Source: Treponema sp. (GTDB lineage Bacteria; Spirochaetota; Spirochaetia; Treponematales; Treponemataceae). From it: 33,288 bases of DNA. Positions 1-8,839 of the stretch are shown in pieces. The notes under the pieces were generated by a model. That model had not been told where the DNA came from, searched no databases, and saw nothing but the letters and a program-made list of their open reading frames with translations. Each line of letters opens with the position of its first letter. The first letter of the stretch is position 1. The stretch covers positions 1-33,288 of the forward strand of contig JAILFZ010000017.1 of assembly GCA_024697295.1 (NCBI GenBank), in the 5' to 3' direction. Made by a program: the position numbers and the translations under genes.

Positions 1-1605
1 TTCTTCAAGTGTGTTTGCGCCTGCAGCAAATTTATAAACCTTTCCCGAATACGGATAAAAGGCTTCTTTGTCAAATTCTTCAACCAAAGTTCCGGCGGCA
101 GTATAGTGCTGGATTTTTGCGCTCATGCGGGTCGGAATAACACTTTCCTTGGAAATAATTATGCTGAATTCGTCATTTGCAGGAATTCCGACCTGAACAG
201 AATCCTGTAAAAACGAACTTGCCGCAACAGGGAGATTGACCTTTGAAAAATCAACCTTGCCGTCCATAATCGAAGCGATTGTCTTTCCTTCGTTATCAAA
301 AACCGCGTAGTCACAGTTGCCCTTAAAAACGACAATGCTAGTACCTTTTTCTGAAAAAACATCCTTTTCGTCCAGGGCAAGCATCCACGAAAGATAACCT
401 TCCATCGCGTGCATATCGAGGAATGCGTTTAATAATTCATCCTTGCCGTATCCAAACTGTTTTGTGAGCCACTGCGCAATTATTGAATCCAAAAAGCCTT
501 CCTCAGCCTTCTGTTTTTTATTGCCCGATGAAAATATTTTAATCACAATAGACTCGGCGCGTTTTCTTAAGCCGAGAATGCCTGTATAAAAGCTGTTTAC
601 GTTTTTGTTGTAGCTTGTTGTGATGGCAGATACCTGAATCGGCAGAAAAGGTCCTGTCTTGAACGGCTGGTAATCACGCAGCAGAAATTTGTTGTAGTAA
701 GAACTCATTTTTGGGAGCAGAGTCCCTTCAAACAAATCTTTATCGCAGTTCCATGCGTTGACGAGGGCGCGGGTGTTTCCGAATTTCTTGAACTTCCACT
801 TGTCGTAATTCATCGGTACTGTCGGAACGATGTCTTCTGCGCTGACAATATTCCAGATGTAGCCGTACTTTTCGTCCCAGGCATCATCTTTTGTAGTTAC
901 GTTGGGAGTTGCAAAGGTGTATGCGTAGACCCTGGATGATTCAAAAATATCAGAATTTAAAAACCAGCTTGCAAGCAGGTTTGCGACCGCAGCACCGCGG
1001 CTGTGGCCTGTAATCAGAAAGTAGCAGTTATCGATATCGATTCTGTTTTTTAAGAGGTACGAAATCAAAGCGGTGTGAACCTGCTGCGTGGCCCGCATAA
1101 AGCCTTCGTGGTAAAGATCCTGCTTTTGGGTTCTGTCGCTTACGTTAACGTTGGAAATCCATTCGTTTGAATTTAACGGAGTTCCGCGGATTACAATAAA
1201 AATCAGATTATGCTTTCCGGTTGAACTCTGGATTTGTTTAGTCGCAAAACTGAAGGCGGTCTGGTCGTTTCCCCAGAGACTGTCTTCATAATTTACATCG
1301 TAATGAAATTCAACAAGGCCGGAATCACAACCGATTGCTTCGTAACATTTTGAAAGTTCGTTGTCTGGATTTGAAGAGTCTGCGTCCACGTAGGCAACTT
1401 CCGCAAAAACTGCGGCAATGCGGGCAAGGTCGTGGTTATAGGAATGTGCGGAGTTTTTGCCAAACCAAGATTCGTCCCATTCCAGCTGGACCGGCACACT
1501 TTTGTCCCCAACGGTAGAAAAGCCTTTGATAGGGAAGGTTACCGTTTTTGCAAAAGCAAATGAATTGAGTGCGGCTATGGCGGCAAAAAGACTCAGGCGA
1601 TTCAT
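1..1605 (-). CDS. Secreted class 3 lipase / alpha-beta hydrolase (3' end beyond window)
   Basis: My reverse-strand reading from ATG at 1603-1605 stays open to base 1: MNRLSLFAAIAALNSFAFAK signal peptide, then ...NLIFIVIRGTPLNSNEWISN...FLITGHSRGAAVANLLASWF... with the GHSRG nucleophile elbow. It is not in the supplied ORF track, probably because it runs off the window. Confidence 0.85.
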   Translation of the reverse strand, partial: MNRLSLFAAIAALNSFAFAKTVTFPIKGFSTVGDKSVPVQLEWDESWFGKNSAHSYNHDLARIAAVFAEVAYVDADSSNPDNELSKCYEAIGCDSGLVEFHYDVNYEDSLWGNDQTAFSFATKQIQSSTGKHNLIFIVIRGTPLNSNEWISNVNVSDRTQKQDLYHEGFMRATQQVHTALISYLLKNRIDIDNCYFLITGHSRGAAVANLLASWFLNSDIFESSRVYAYTFATPNVTTKDDAWDEKYGYIWNIVSAEDIVPTVPMNYDKWKFKKFGNTRALVNAWNCDKDLFEGTLLPKMSSYYNKFLLRDYQPFKTGPFLPIQVSAITTSYNKNVNSFYTGILGLRKRAESIVIKIFSSGNKKQKAEEGFLDSIIAQWLTKQFGYGKDELLNAFLDMHAMEGYLSWMLALDEKDVFSEKGTSIVVFKGNCDYAVFDNEGKTIASIMDGKVDFSKVNLPVAASSFLQDSVQVGIPANDEFSIIISKESVIPTRMSAKIQHYTAAGTLVEEFDKEAFYPYSGKVYKFAAGANTLEE

Positions 1606-1608
1606 TTT

Positions 1609-2895
1609 TTAAAGCTGGGTTCCTTTGTCGGTTGAATCTACGTCAGCGCCGTCGAGCTGGATTTTGAGTTTTTTGAATTCTCCGTCGCGCATAACGGTTA
1701 CAGTAACCGTATCGTTAGGGCGCTTTGATTCAAGGGCGCTCGTGTAGTCTGCGTAAGTTCTTACGTCAATATTGTCGATGGCAGTGATAATATCTCCGCC
1801 AAGATAAATTGTTGTCGGGTTAAATCTGCTTCCGTACTGAACAGCCTTTGTTCCTCCGCGCAGCCCGCCTTTTTCTGCGTTGCTTCCGCTTTCTACCTGA
1901 CTGATGAGAATTCCATAATTGATGCTTAAGCCTGCGTAAGAAGCGATGTTTGATGTCATCTGAACAGGATAAATATTCATTGTACCGCGGCGTACTTTTC
2001 CGTACTTAAGAAGGTCGTTTACAACGCGTCTGGCAGTGCTTACAGGAACCGCAAAACCGATTCCGGCAGATGAGCCTGAGTTGGAAATAATCATTGTGTT
2101 GATTCCGACCATTTTTCCGCGCGTATCAAGAAGCGGTCCGCCGCTGTTGCCGGGGTTGATTGCCGCATCCGTCTGAATCATGTTGCGGATAATTACGTTT
2201 TTGCTTTCCTGAATCGGTCGTCCCAGTCCGGAGATGATTCCGGTTGTCATAGTGCGTTCAAGGGCGAACGGGTTTCCGATTGCGATAACCTTCTGTCCGA
2301 CTTTAAGCGCCTTTGAATCGCCGAAATCGATTGTTTTGAGCTGAACGTTATCCGGCGGGTCAAATTTAAGGACTGCAATATCGCTTTCTACGTCCTGACC
2401 GATTACGCGGCCTTCGTAACTTGTGCCGTCCCAGAGCGAAATGCTGATTTTATTTGCCTTGCTGATTACGTGAACATTTGTTACAACGTAACCGCGTTTG
2501 TCGATGATTGAACCTGAGCCTGAGCCGCCGTCCTGAACAACCGGTTCAAGAAACCAGTTGATTCCCATAACCTGGGTTGTAATGTTTACAACAGCTTCGT
2601 TGCATTTTTCATAAACGTAAATATTCTGTTCTTCGTCCTGAGTGTACTGGGAAGAAGATGCTGCAGTTTTAGTTACCTTCGGCTGTTCAACCGGGACTGC
2701 TTCAACAGGAGTTTCTTCCTCCGGCATTTTTTGTTCTGTAAATTCTGCTGCTTCGGCTGAAGTTTCTGTGATTTGTTCTTTATTTGAATTTGTTTTTTTA
2801 GAAACAAAAACGATTGCGAGAGTTGCGGCCAAAGCGCCTGCAATAATGCTGAAAAAAGCTGTTTTGAATAACTGATGTCTGGTGTATAAATTCAT
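1609..2895 (-). CDS. HtrA/DegP-like S1C serine protease with PDZ domain
   Basis: Catalytic triad motifs TNVHV (His), SDIAVLKFD (Asp) and NPGNSGGPLL (Ser), with a C-terminal PDZ-like region (GGDIITAIDNIDV). The start is probably MNLYTRHQ at 2895 rather than 2931; it has an N-terminal TM anchor. Confidence 0.93.
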   Translation of the reverse strand: MNLYTRHQLFKTAFFSIIAGALAATLAIVFVSKKTNSNKEQITETSAEAAEFTEQKMPEEETPVEAVPVEQPKVTKTAASSSQYTQDEEQNIYVYEKCNEAVVNITTQVMGINWFLEPVVQDGGSGSGSIIDKRGYVVTNVHVISKANKISISLWDGTSYEGRVIGQDVESDIAVLKFDPPDNVQLKTIDFGDSKALKVGQKVIAIGNPFALERTMTTGIISGLGRPIQESKNVIIRNMIQTDAAINPGNSGGPLLDTRGKMVGINTMIISNSGSSAGIGFAVPVSTARRVVNDLLKYGKVRRGTMNIYPVQMTSNIASYAGLSINYGILISQVESGSNAEKGGLRGGTKAVQYGSRFNPTTIYLGGDIITAIDNIDVRTYADYTSALESKRPNDTVTVTVMRDGEFKKLKIQLDGADVDSTDKGTQL

Positions 2896-2914
2896 AGTAA
2901 AAATATAACTAAAT

Positions 2915-4576
2915 TTACCTTGTGGAATCAAGTCTAAGTGTTTCGGTTATGCGGTCAGAGACACTTTCAGGGCCGTAATATTGAATCGGTCCCGGAAAGC
3001 GGTAATCTGTTTCTACTGCCCATTCATTGCGGTGTTTTTTAAATTCTTTGAATGCGGGAGCGGTAATGTCCACGAGCGATTTTGAAACTACAGGCTTTAA
3101 CTTTCCCTTGCGGGTTTCCATTCCCATCATCATTGTGAGCGGAACGCCTCCGGCAAGCCACTTGTCGGGAGATGAAGCGAGATTTTTTATGCAGGTAATG
3201 TAGCCGTTTGCGCTGTTTGCGGCCAGTAAAAAGGCAGCCTTTCCGAGCGCGTAACAATAATTGCAGTCAAAGTTTGAAGGAAAAACAGAGCGTCCTTCAT
3301 AGCCGTAAAAAAGTGCCATCGGAGAAAACTTTCCCTTGTAGGTGCCGATTCCCTGCATTGTTTCCAGGTAGTTTTTGCACATAATGATAAAAAGTTTTTC
3401 TGTTTCAATCTGGCTTACGATGATGTTTCCGTGCGGGTCCCGGAGGCCCAGAAACTGTTCTGCAAGCTCGGACGGAAGAAGTTCAAGAGTGTCAAAGGCG
3501 GCTGATGAAATGCGGGTTTTGAGCCACTTTTTTTTGGACTCAAGGGTTGTGAGGGCTGTAAAAACCTTTTCGTATTCAACCCAGTTGCGGTTCAATTCGT
3601 TGATAAGGTTTGCAGTCTCCGGAATGAATTCAACTATGCCTTCCGGGATCAGAATGGTTCCAAAGTTGAGCCCTTTTTCGGCCCGTTTTGCGATTACATT
3701 GCATATGTCGTGGAGAATCTGCGCCAGTCCCATGTTTTTGGCGGCAATTTCTTCGCCTATCAGCGTAACGTTCGGATGAACCTGGAGCGCGCATTCAAGT
3801 GCAATGTGGCTCGCCGAACGGCCCATGAGTTTTACAAAATTCCAGTATTTTTTTGAAGACATCGTGTCGCGCGACAGTGAGCCTATCAGTGCTGAATAAA
3901 CCTTTGTCGCCGTGTCAAACCCGAAAGAAGTTTCGATAAACTTGTTTTTTAAGTCACCGTCGATTGTCTTTGGAACTCCGATTACGCAGCATTTGATTTT
4001 GTTCTGTTCAAAGCACTCTGCAAGGAAGGCGGCGTTTGTGTTGCTGTCATCGCCTCCGATTATTATGAGCGCGTCGAGCTTTAGCTTTTTGACAGTTTGG
4101 ATTGTTTTTGCAATCTGCTCCTCTGTTTCGATTTTTGTGCGTCCGCTTCCGATTATGTCAAAACCGCCGGTGTTCCGGTATTCGTCGATTTTTTGTTTTT
4201 CAAGAATTTCGTAATCGCCTTTTACAAGTCCGCCTGGTCCCAGATGAAATCCGTAAAGGAGAGAATCTGGATTTGCCTGCTTGAGTGCGTCAAAGATTCC
4301 TGCAATTACGTTGTGACCGCCAGGTGCCTGACCTCCGCTTAAGAGGACTCCGACGCGCCGTTTTTTGCCGCCTTCTGCATTTTGTCCTTTTATAAACGAA
4401 AGTTCAGGGCGGCCTGATGTCAACGGAAACTCTTTCTGGATTTGTTCATGGCTTTCTGATTGTAAAATTGCGGAACCTGTTTTTACAACAACGTCTGACG
4501 CATTCTGTTCCAGTATGGGAGGAATCTTGGGAATGTAGTTGTAGCGTTCTTTTTGAAGTTCTGATAAAAAATCCAT
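2915..4576 (-). CDS. pfp: Diphosphate--fructose-6-phosphate 1-phosphotransferase, long (beta-subunit-like) form
   Basis: PFK motifs GVLLSGGQAPGGHNV, GGDDSNTNA (Asp typical of the PPi-dependent type) and GVPKTIDGDLKN; 553 aa. Confidence 0.93.
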   Translation of the reverse strand: MDFLSELQKERYNYIPKIPPILEQNASDVVVKTGSAILQSESHEQIQKEFPLTSGRPELSFIKGQNAEGGKKRRVGVLLSGGQAPGGHNVIAGIFDALKQANPDSLLYGFHLGPGGLVKGDYEILEKQKIDEYRNTGGFDIIGSGRTKIETEEQIAKTIQTVKKLKLDALIIIGGDDSNTNAAFLAECFEQNKIKCCVIGVPKTIDGDLKNKFIETSFGFDTATKVYSALIGSLSRDTMSSKKYWNFVKLMGRSASHIALECALQVHPNVTLIGEEIAAKNMGLAQILHDICNVIAKRAEKGLNFGTILIPEGIVEFIPETANLINELNRNWVEYEKVFTALTTLESKKKWLKTRISSAAFDTLELLPSELAEQFLGLRDPHGNIIVSQIETEKLFIIMCKNYLETMQGIGTYKGKFSPMALFYGYEGRSVFPSNFDCNYCYALGKAAFLLAANSANGYITCIKNLASSPDKWLAGGVPLTMMMGMETRKGKLKPVVSKSLVDITAPAFKEFKKHRNEWAVETDYRFPGPIQYYGPESVSDRITETLRLDSTR

Positions 4577-4636
4577 GTATTATCAGTATGCGGGAGAAGT
4601 TTAAAAAAATCAAATAATTAAGAATTAGAATTTGCC

Positions 4637-6292
4637 CTAAAAAATAACAGTAACGCCGGCTGTGATTTTAAGGTATTTTGCCTTTTCAAAGAGGAGGGTG
4701 CCAACACCCGCATTGAACATAAACGCTGCTTCAAGCGGCCTGATGTGAAGGTCGAGCCCTGTTTCTACGGCACGTGTCCAGTCGTTTTTGCCGCGCAAAT
4801 CATTTACGCGCTTACTGTGAGCGAACGATGAACTGAGCGAGCCCCACAAACCTGCGGATACAAGTTCTGTGTTCAACTGGAGTGCAAGTCCGTTATTCCA
4901 TACAAAGTCGCTTCCTTCGTTGTCTGTTCCCGCAGTTGAATACCATACGGCCTGGCTTGTTAAACCTGCGTAAACGATGCCTGAGTCCCATCCCAAAAGA
5001 CCGCCGATTGACAAGCCGTTTCCTGTGTCAGCTCCGTAAGGCTCCCATGTACCGGCTCCGGTCCGTCCGGCTCGCAGTGTAAAGCCCCAGTCCAGATCTC
5101 CTGAAGTCATCTTGCTGCGGAATGCAAATTTTGCCGCTCCCGTGATAAGTCCCGGAGTTTTTGGATAACCGAGGAGAAGGGCGCCTTTAAGAGAAAGCTC
5201 AAGAAAGTCGAGCGGACAGTACAAAAGACCGAGGCTAAGCGGGCTTGCGTAAAAAGTTCCTTCGCTGTCTTCCCGATAGAGCGGAATATCGCCGCTGATA
5301 TCTGCCAGAACGGCTCCGCCTGAAAGCTCGAGGGCAAAGGTTGATTTTGGAAGGCGGAATGCCTGCGGGAGGTTTCCGATTCCGCTGCCGCCCGGAGTAA
5401 GTGTAACTGACGGGAGTTTTATTGTGCTGTCGATTGTAAATGTCTGTTCAAGATGCTTGTCTGCACTATCTACGCTTACTGTGTAAACTCCGTCGCTTAA
5501 AATAAGGCCGCGGCTGTCGCGTCCGTCCCAGGTAATGCCCTGGGTCCATGTGGTAAATTCAGCTAGTTCAAAAATGACTGCCGTGTTTGACATCTGGTCC
5601 TGGATTTTAACCGTTGCAGTTCCTTTGTTTGTTGCGTAAAAAGAGAATTTGATTTTGCCCGGACTGCCCTTTAACGACGGGTTAAAACTTGAACGGGAGG
5701 TTTTGAGGTTCAATATATTAAAGGGGGCTTCTTCAAGTTCAAAACTTACTACCTGATATGTACGGCGGAATACGTAAATTGTCTGAGTCTCTTCTTTGTA
5801 GCCGAAACAGCGCGCGCTTACTGTATGTTCGCCTTCCTGGAGGAGGACGGTCCCGGACGAGATGGTTGTTCCGTCGACTAAAATCTGACAGTCTGCAGGT
5901 TTTGAATTAAAAGTTACATAGCCTTCGTACTTTGTTAATTCAACATAAAAAGTTTCTTCCTGGCCTGCTCTTACGTGGATTATATAACGCTTTGGTTCGT
6001 AGCCCTGTTTTTCGAGGCGGAGGCTGTAGCGTCCTGCCGGCAGGTCGTTGATTGTTAAGTCGGTGTTTCCTTCAAACTGACCGTTGAGAAAAACTGCCGC
6101 GCTGTTTACGTTTGAGCGGATTGTGATTTTAGTTCTGTTGTTTTTTATGATTTGAATTTTTTCTGACTTTAAAACCTGAGGTTCATCTTCGATATCAAGG
6201 TTTGCGGCAGGCATTGAATTTTGAGCCGTGCCTGTCTGTGCAAAGGCCCCCAGCGATGCAATCATTAAAAAAACAAGAAAAAGCTTTTTCAT
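4637..6292 (-). CDS. PEGA-domain protein with FlgD-like Ig segment and predicted C-terminal beta-barrel
   Basis: Signal peptide, two PEGA-like repeats (SAAVFLNGQFEGNTDLTINDLPAGRYSLRLEKQGYEP; ADCQILVDGTTISSG...EGEHTVSARCFGY), FlgD-like WDGRDSRGLILSDGVYTVSV, and an amphipathic C-terminal region ending in Phe (GVTVIF). Confidence 0.75.
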   Translation of the reverse strand: MKKLFLVFLMIASLGAFAQTGTAQNSMPAANLDIEDEPQVLKSEKIQIIKNNRTKITIRSNVNSAAVFLNGQFEGNTDLTINDLPAGRYSLRLEKQGYEPKRYIIHVRAGQEETFYVELTKYEGYVTFNSKPADCQILVDGTTISSGTVLLQEGEHTVSARCFGYKEETQTIYVFRRTYQVVSFELEEAPFNILNLKTSRSSFNPSLKGSPGKIKFSFYATNKGTATVKIQDQMSNTAVIFELAEFTTWTQGITWDGRDSRGLILSDGVYTVSVDSADKHLEQTFTIDSTIKLPSVTLTPGGSGIGNLPQAFRLPKSTFALELSGGAVLADISGDIPLYREDSEGTFYASPLSLGLLYCPLDFLELSLKGALLLGYPKTPGLITGAAKFAFRSKMTSGDLDWGFTLRAGRTGAGTWEPYGADTGNGLSIGGLLGWDSGIVYAGLTSQAVWYSTAGTDNEGSDFVWNNGLALQLNTELVSAGLWGSLSSSFAHSKRVNDLRGKNDWTRAVETGLDLHIRPLEAAFMFNAGVGTLLFEKAKYLKITAGVTVIF

Positions 6293-6307
6293 GAAAAATA
6301 TTTTACT

Positions 6308-6970
6308 TTATTCCTGCCCGGTCGGCAACATTCCGTGCTCAAGAAAGCTGAAATAGCCGTTTTTTGTCACAATAAGATGATCCAGAAGAGCAAGTCCCAG
6401 AATCTGCGATGCCTTTACAAGACGGTTTGTTGTTTGAATATCCTGTTCTGACGGCACAGCGTGCCCTCCCGGATGATTGTGGCATAAAATTATTCCGGAT
6501 GCCCTGTCCTTAATCGGCTGGCTGAATATTTCGGCGGGCTTGATAATCGCCATGTTTCCTGCACCGACGCAGATAACCTGGATGTTCATGATTTCTCGGC
6601 CGCCGTTGACTGTTATGCAGACAAAGTGCTCGGAGGGCTGCATTGCATAATGCTTTATAAAGGGAATCACATCAATCGGCTTGTTTACAACCGCCTGAGG
6701 ATTTCTGTTGTGGCGCCGGCCAAGTTCGAGGGCGGCTGCAACGGCAAGAGCGCGGCTTGAACCGACTCCGTCAATTCTGCACATGTTTTCTACCCAGTCT
6801 TCGGGGTTACAGTTCAGGATGGTTTTTAAAATTTTATCTGACATAACTTCGACGGGCATCTGCCTGGTGCCCGTTCCCAAAATCAGCATAATCAGTTCCC
6901 TGTCGTCCGGATAGGAAAGCCCGTTTTTAAGGACAAGGGAGCGTATATCAATCGGTTTTTCTTTCATCAC
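6308..6970 (-). CDS. radC: RadC family JAB-domain protein
   Basis: JAMM motif ILCHNHPGGHAVPSEQDIQTT and an N-terminal helix-hairpin-helix-like region (CRIDGVGSSRALAVAAALELGRR). Confidence 0.9.
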   Translation of the reverse strand: MMKEKPIDIRSLVLKNGLSYPDDRELIMLILGTGTRQMPVEVMSDKILKTILNCNPEDWVENMCRIDGVGSSRALAVAAALELGRRHNRNPQAVVNKPIDVIPFIKHYAMQPSEHFVCITVNGGREIMNIQVICVGAGNMAIIKPAEIFSQPIKDRASGIILCHNHPGGHAVPSEQDIQTTNRLVKASQILGLALLDHLIVTKNGYFSFLEHGMLPTGQE

Positions 6971-7085
6971 TATATATATTGCTCTGATTGTTTAAAAAGC
7001 CGTCGCGGATAAAATAATTAACTGTTATAAAAGGGAATTCAAATCGCGCTAAGAAAATGTGTTCGTTTTTACGATAATTGAATTA

Positions 7086-7736
7086 ATGAAAACCCGTAAA
7101 AATTCAATTCAATTATATTCAATTTTTTGTGCTTTAAGCATTTTGTCATTGTTGAACTTGTCTTCGTGCGTGACAGTCCGCGTGCAGACAATCGAACCGA
7201 TGGAAGAGGAAGAAGAAGTATCTCAGAAAGTGTGTTCGCGCAATCTGACAGACGAAGGCGTCAAAAAACAGGCCGAACTTGTACAGTTCTTTTTGTCAGA
7301 AAATCCTGAAATTTCAATCGACAAAATCAACCGTCTTGCAGGCTTTTACATTGACGAGGCATCTTCTGAAGGAATCAACAGCGACTGTGCTTTTGTGCAG
7401 ATGTGTCTTGAAACTGGCTTTTTAACATTCGGTAACCTTGTAACAGTCGGAATGAATAATTTTTGCGGGCTTGGTGCAATGGATGCGGGGCATCCGGGAG
7501 AGTGTTTTGCGACAGAACAGCTTGGCGTAAGGGCCCATGTTCAGCATTTGCACGCCTACGCCACTGACAGTACCGTAAAATTGAACCGGGAACTTGTTGA
7601 CCCGCGCTACAGCTGGGTCCACAAGGCTAAGTCTGCTAAAACCGTTCAGGAACTTGCCGGGCAGTGGGCAATGGATGCTTCATACGGCGACAAACTTGAT
7701 GCGCTTCTGACCCGGCTCGACAATTTTACACTATAG
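7086..7736 (+). CDS. Glucosaminidase-domain (peptidoglycan hydrolase) lipoprotein
   Basis: Lipobox-like LLNLSSC after start MKTRKNS (7086); glucosaminidase signature SSEGINSDCAFVQMCLETGFLTFG...NNFCGLG. Confidence 0.8.
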   Translation: MKTRKNSIQLYSIFCALSILSLLNLSSCVTVRVQTIEPMEEEEEVSQKVCSRNLTDEGVKKQAELVQFFLSENPEISIDKINRLAGFYIDEASSEGINSDCAFVQMCLETGFLTFGNLVTVGMNNFCGLGAMDAGHPGECFATEQLGVRAHVQHLHAYATDSTVKLNRELVDPRYSWVHKAKSAKTVQELAGQWAMDASYGDKLDALLTRLDNFTL

Positions 7737-7760
7737 TTCAAATGTCGGGGTTCCTTAAAA

Positions 7761-7939
7761 AAATGCCGGTAATATGTACACTTCCAGGAAAGCGCGTCTG
7801 TCTTCGCATAATTGAAGGTAATAGGTATCCGACTGCGCTCGCTTTGGCTCGCTTGCGATCCTTCAAAATGCTGCAGCAGCCGCTTGCTTTCCTTCCCGTT
7901 TCCATATCGTGTCTTTCTGTTTAAGTAAACCCGGCATTT
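7761..7939. repeat. Palindromic intergenic element, copy 1: 124-nt core 7784-7907 inside terminal inverted repeats
   Basis: The core matches the reverse complement of 32986-33109 with 7 substitutions and no indels. Terminal arms aaatgccgg (7761-7769) and ccggcattt (7931-7939). Inner arms aggaaagc (7786-7793) with gctttcct (7886-7893), and ttgaagg (7812-7818) with ccttcaa (7860-7866). Confidence 0.9.
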
Positions 7940-7970
7940 GTTCGATTTAGTTATTTTGATGGGAAAAGTT

Positions 7971-8113
7971 CGGGTTTTTCGTTTAGCAGAAGGTGCAAAT
8001 CTGCCGTAAGCGAGGTTACAACACAAACTCGCCTGAGCTTCGCTCACTGCGATGTTTGTTGCTTGTGTTCTCGCTGAGAGGCAGATTTGTATTGGGATAA
8101 TGTGAAAAACCCG
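7971..8113. repeat. Long imperfect hairpin element with terminal inverted repeats cgggtttttc / gaaaaacccg
   Basis: Nested arms: 7971-7980/8104-8113; aaatctgcc 7997-8005 / ggcagattt 8080-8088; gcgag 8010-8014 / ctcgc 8070-8074; aacacaa 8020-8026 / ttgtgtt 8063-8069; tcgc 8029-8032 / gcga 8049-8052; tgagc 8034-8038 / gctca 8042-8046. Confidence 0.85.
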
Positions 8114-8118
8114 GAATT

Positions 8119-8814
8119 TTACTTTATAGTTGTTCCGATGTATGAACGGCCTTCGAGTATTGCCTTGATGTTTTCGAGGTTTTTGCCGCCTGCGCAGATT
8201 ACTGTAAGTTTGAGTTCCTGTGCCTTTTTGCTTGCAATCGGGTCAAAAGGACAGTTTTTGCCCGGAACCCATTCATCTCCGACGAGCTTTCTAAAATCAG
8301 CCCACGAAATGTCATCGAGAGGCTTTGCGTCAGGATTTTTGCGCGGGTCGTCTGTGTAAACCTTTTCGATATTGCTCAGGTTAACAACAGTGTCGGCGCC
8401 AAACTTTTCTGCAAGCAGCACGGCATCGTTGTCTGTAGAAAAGCCCGGTTTCCAGCCTGCTGCCACAAGAACAGAGCCTGTAAAATCTTTTGCCTGTGTC
8501 GGGTCTGTTACAACTGCTTCCTTACAGAGTGAACCAAAACTTGCCTTTACAAACTGTGCGTTCAGGCGTGTTGCCATGATACCGATCCAGTCGGCTGCTT
8601 CTGTTTCTGCATCCGGAGCAACTTCTGCAACAGTTCTGAAAGCGTTCTGGTAAATGCGTGCAGGACCGCCGCCGCCGATTACAAAAATAAGTTTGTCACC
8701 CTTGTGTGAATCAAGATAATCTTTTACGAGTTTTACAAATTTAGAAACAAATTCCGTGTCAGGAAATTCCGGGGCAACGATTGAGCCTCCGACCGACAAA
8801 ACTTTAGTAGACAT
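8119..8814 (-). CDS. pyrH: UMP kinase, archaeal/spirochaete type
   Basis: Amino-acid kinase fold: VLSVGGSIVAPEF, FVIGGGGPARIY, GWKPGFSTDNDAVLLAEKFGADTVVNLSNIEKVYTDDPRKNPDAKPL. Confidence 0.85.
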   Translation of the reverse strand: MSTKVLSVGGSIVAPEFPDTEFVSKFVKLVKDYLDSHKGDKLIFVIGGGGPARIYQNAFRTVAEVAPDAETEAADWIGIMATRLNAQFVKASFGSLCKEAVVTDPTQAKDFTGSVLVAAGWKPGFSTDNDAVLLAEKFGADTVVNLSNIEKVYTDDPRKNPDAKPLDDISWADFRKLVGDEWVPGKNCPFDPIASKKAQELKLTVICAGGKNLENIKAILEGRSYIGTTIK

Positions 8815-8839
8815 AAAAATCCCCCTGTCTTCGCAATGT

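Noticed and set aside
3375-4342. Antisense ORFs on + inside pfp (and similar short ORFs opposite cysS, degP, glyA and others)
   Set aside because: They lie opposite strongly supported genes, lack RBS and recognisable domains, and are expected from codon bias.
7742-7924. Conserved peptide LPGKRVCLRIIEGNRYPTALALARLRSFKMLQQPLAFLPVS shared by ORFs 7742..7924 (+) and 32789..33256 (-)
   Set aside because: The frame is shared only because the DNA repeat has no indels. Of the 7 nucleotide differences, 6 change the amino acid and 1 is synonymous, so there is no protein-level constraint. There is no convincing start or RBS.
7761-8113. CRISPR array or integron attC cluster in the 7.7-8.1 kb intergenic region
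   Set aside because: No regularly spaced direct repeats with spacers, no cas or integrase genes, and no GTTRRRY/RYYYAAC boundaries. The structure is nested inverted repeats.
8119-8814. Archaeal-like UMP kinase as a recent horizontal transfer
   Set aside because: To my knowledge this kinase type is shared by archaea and spirochaetes, so it is likely normal for this lineage. A phylogeny would be needed to claim transfer.
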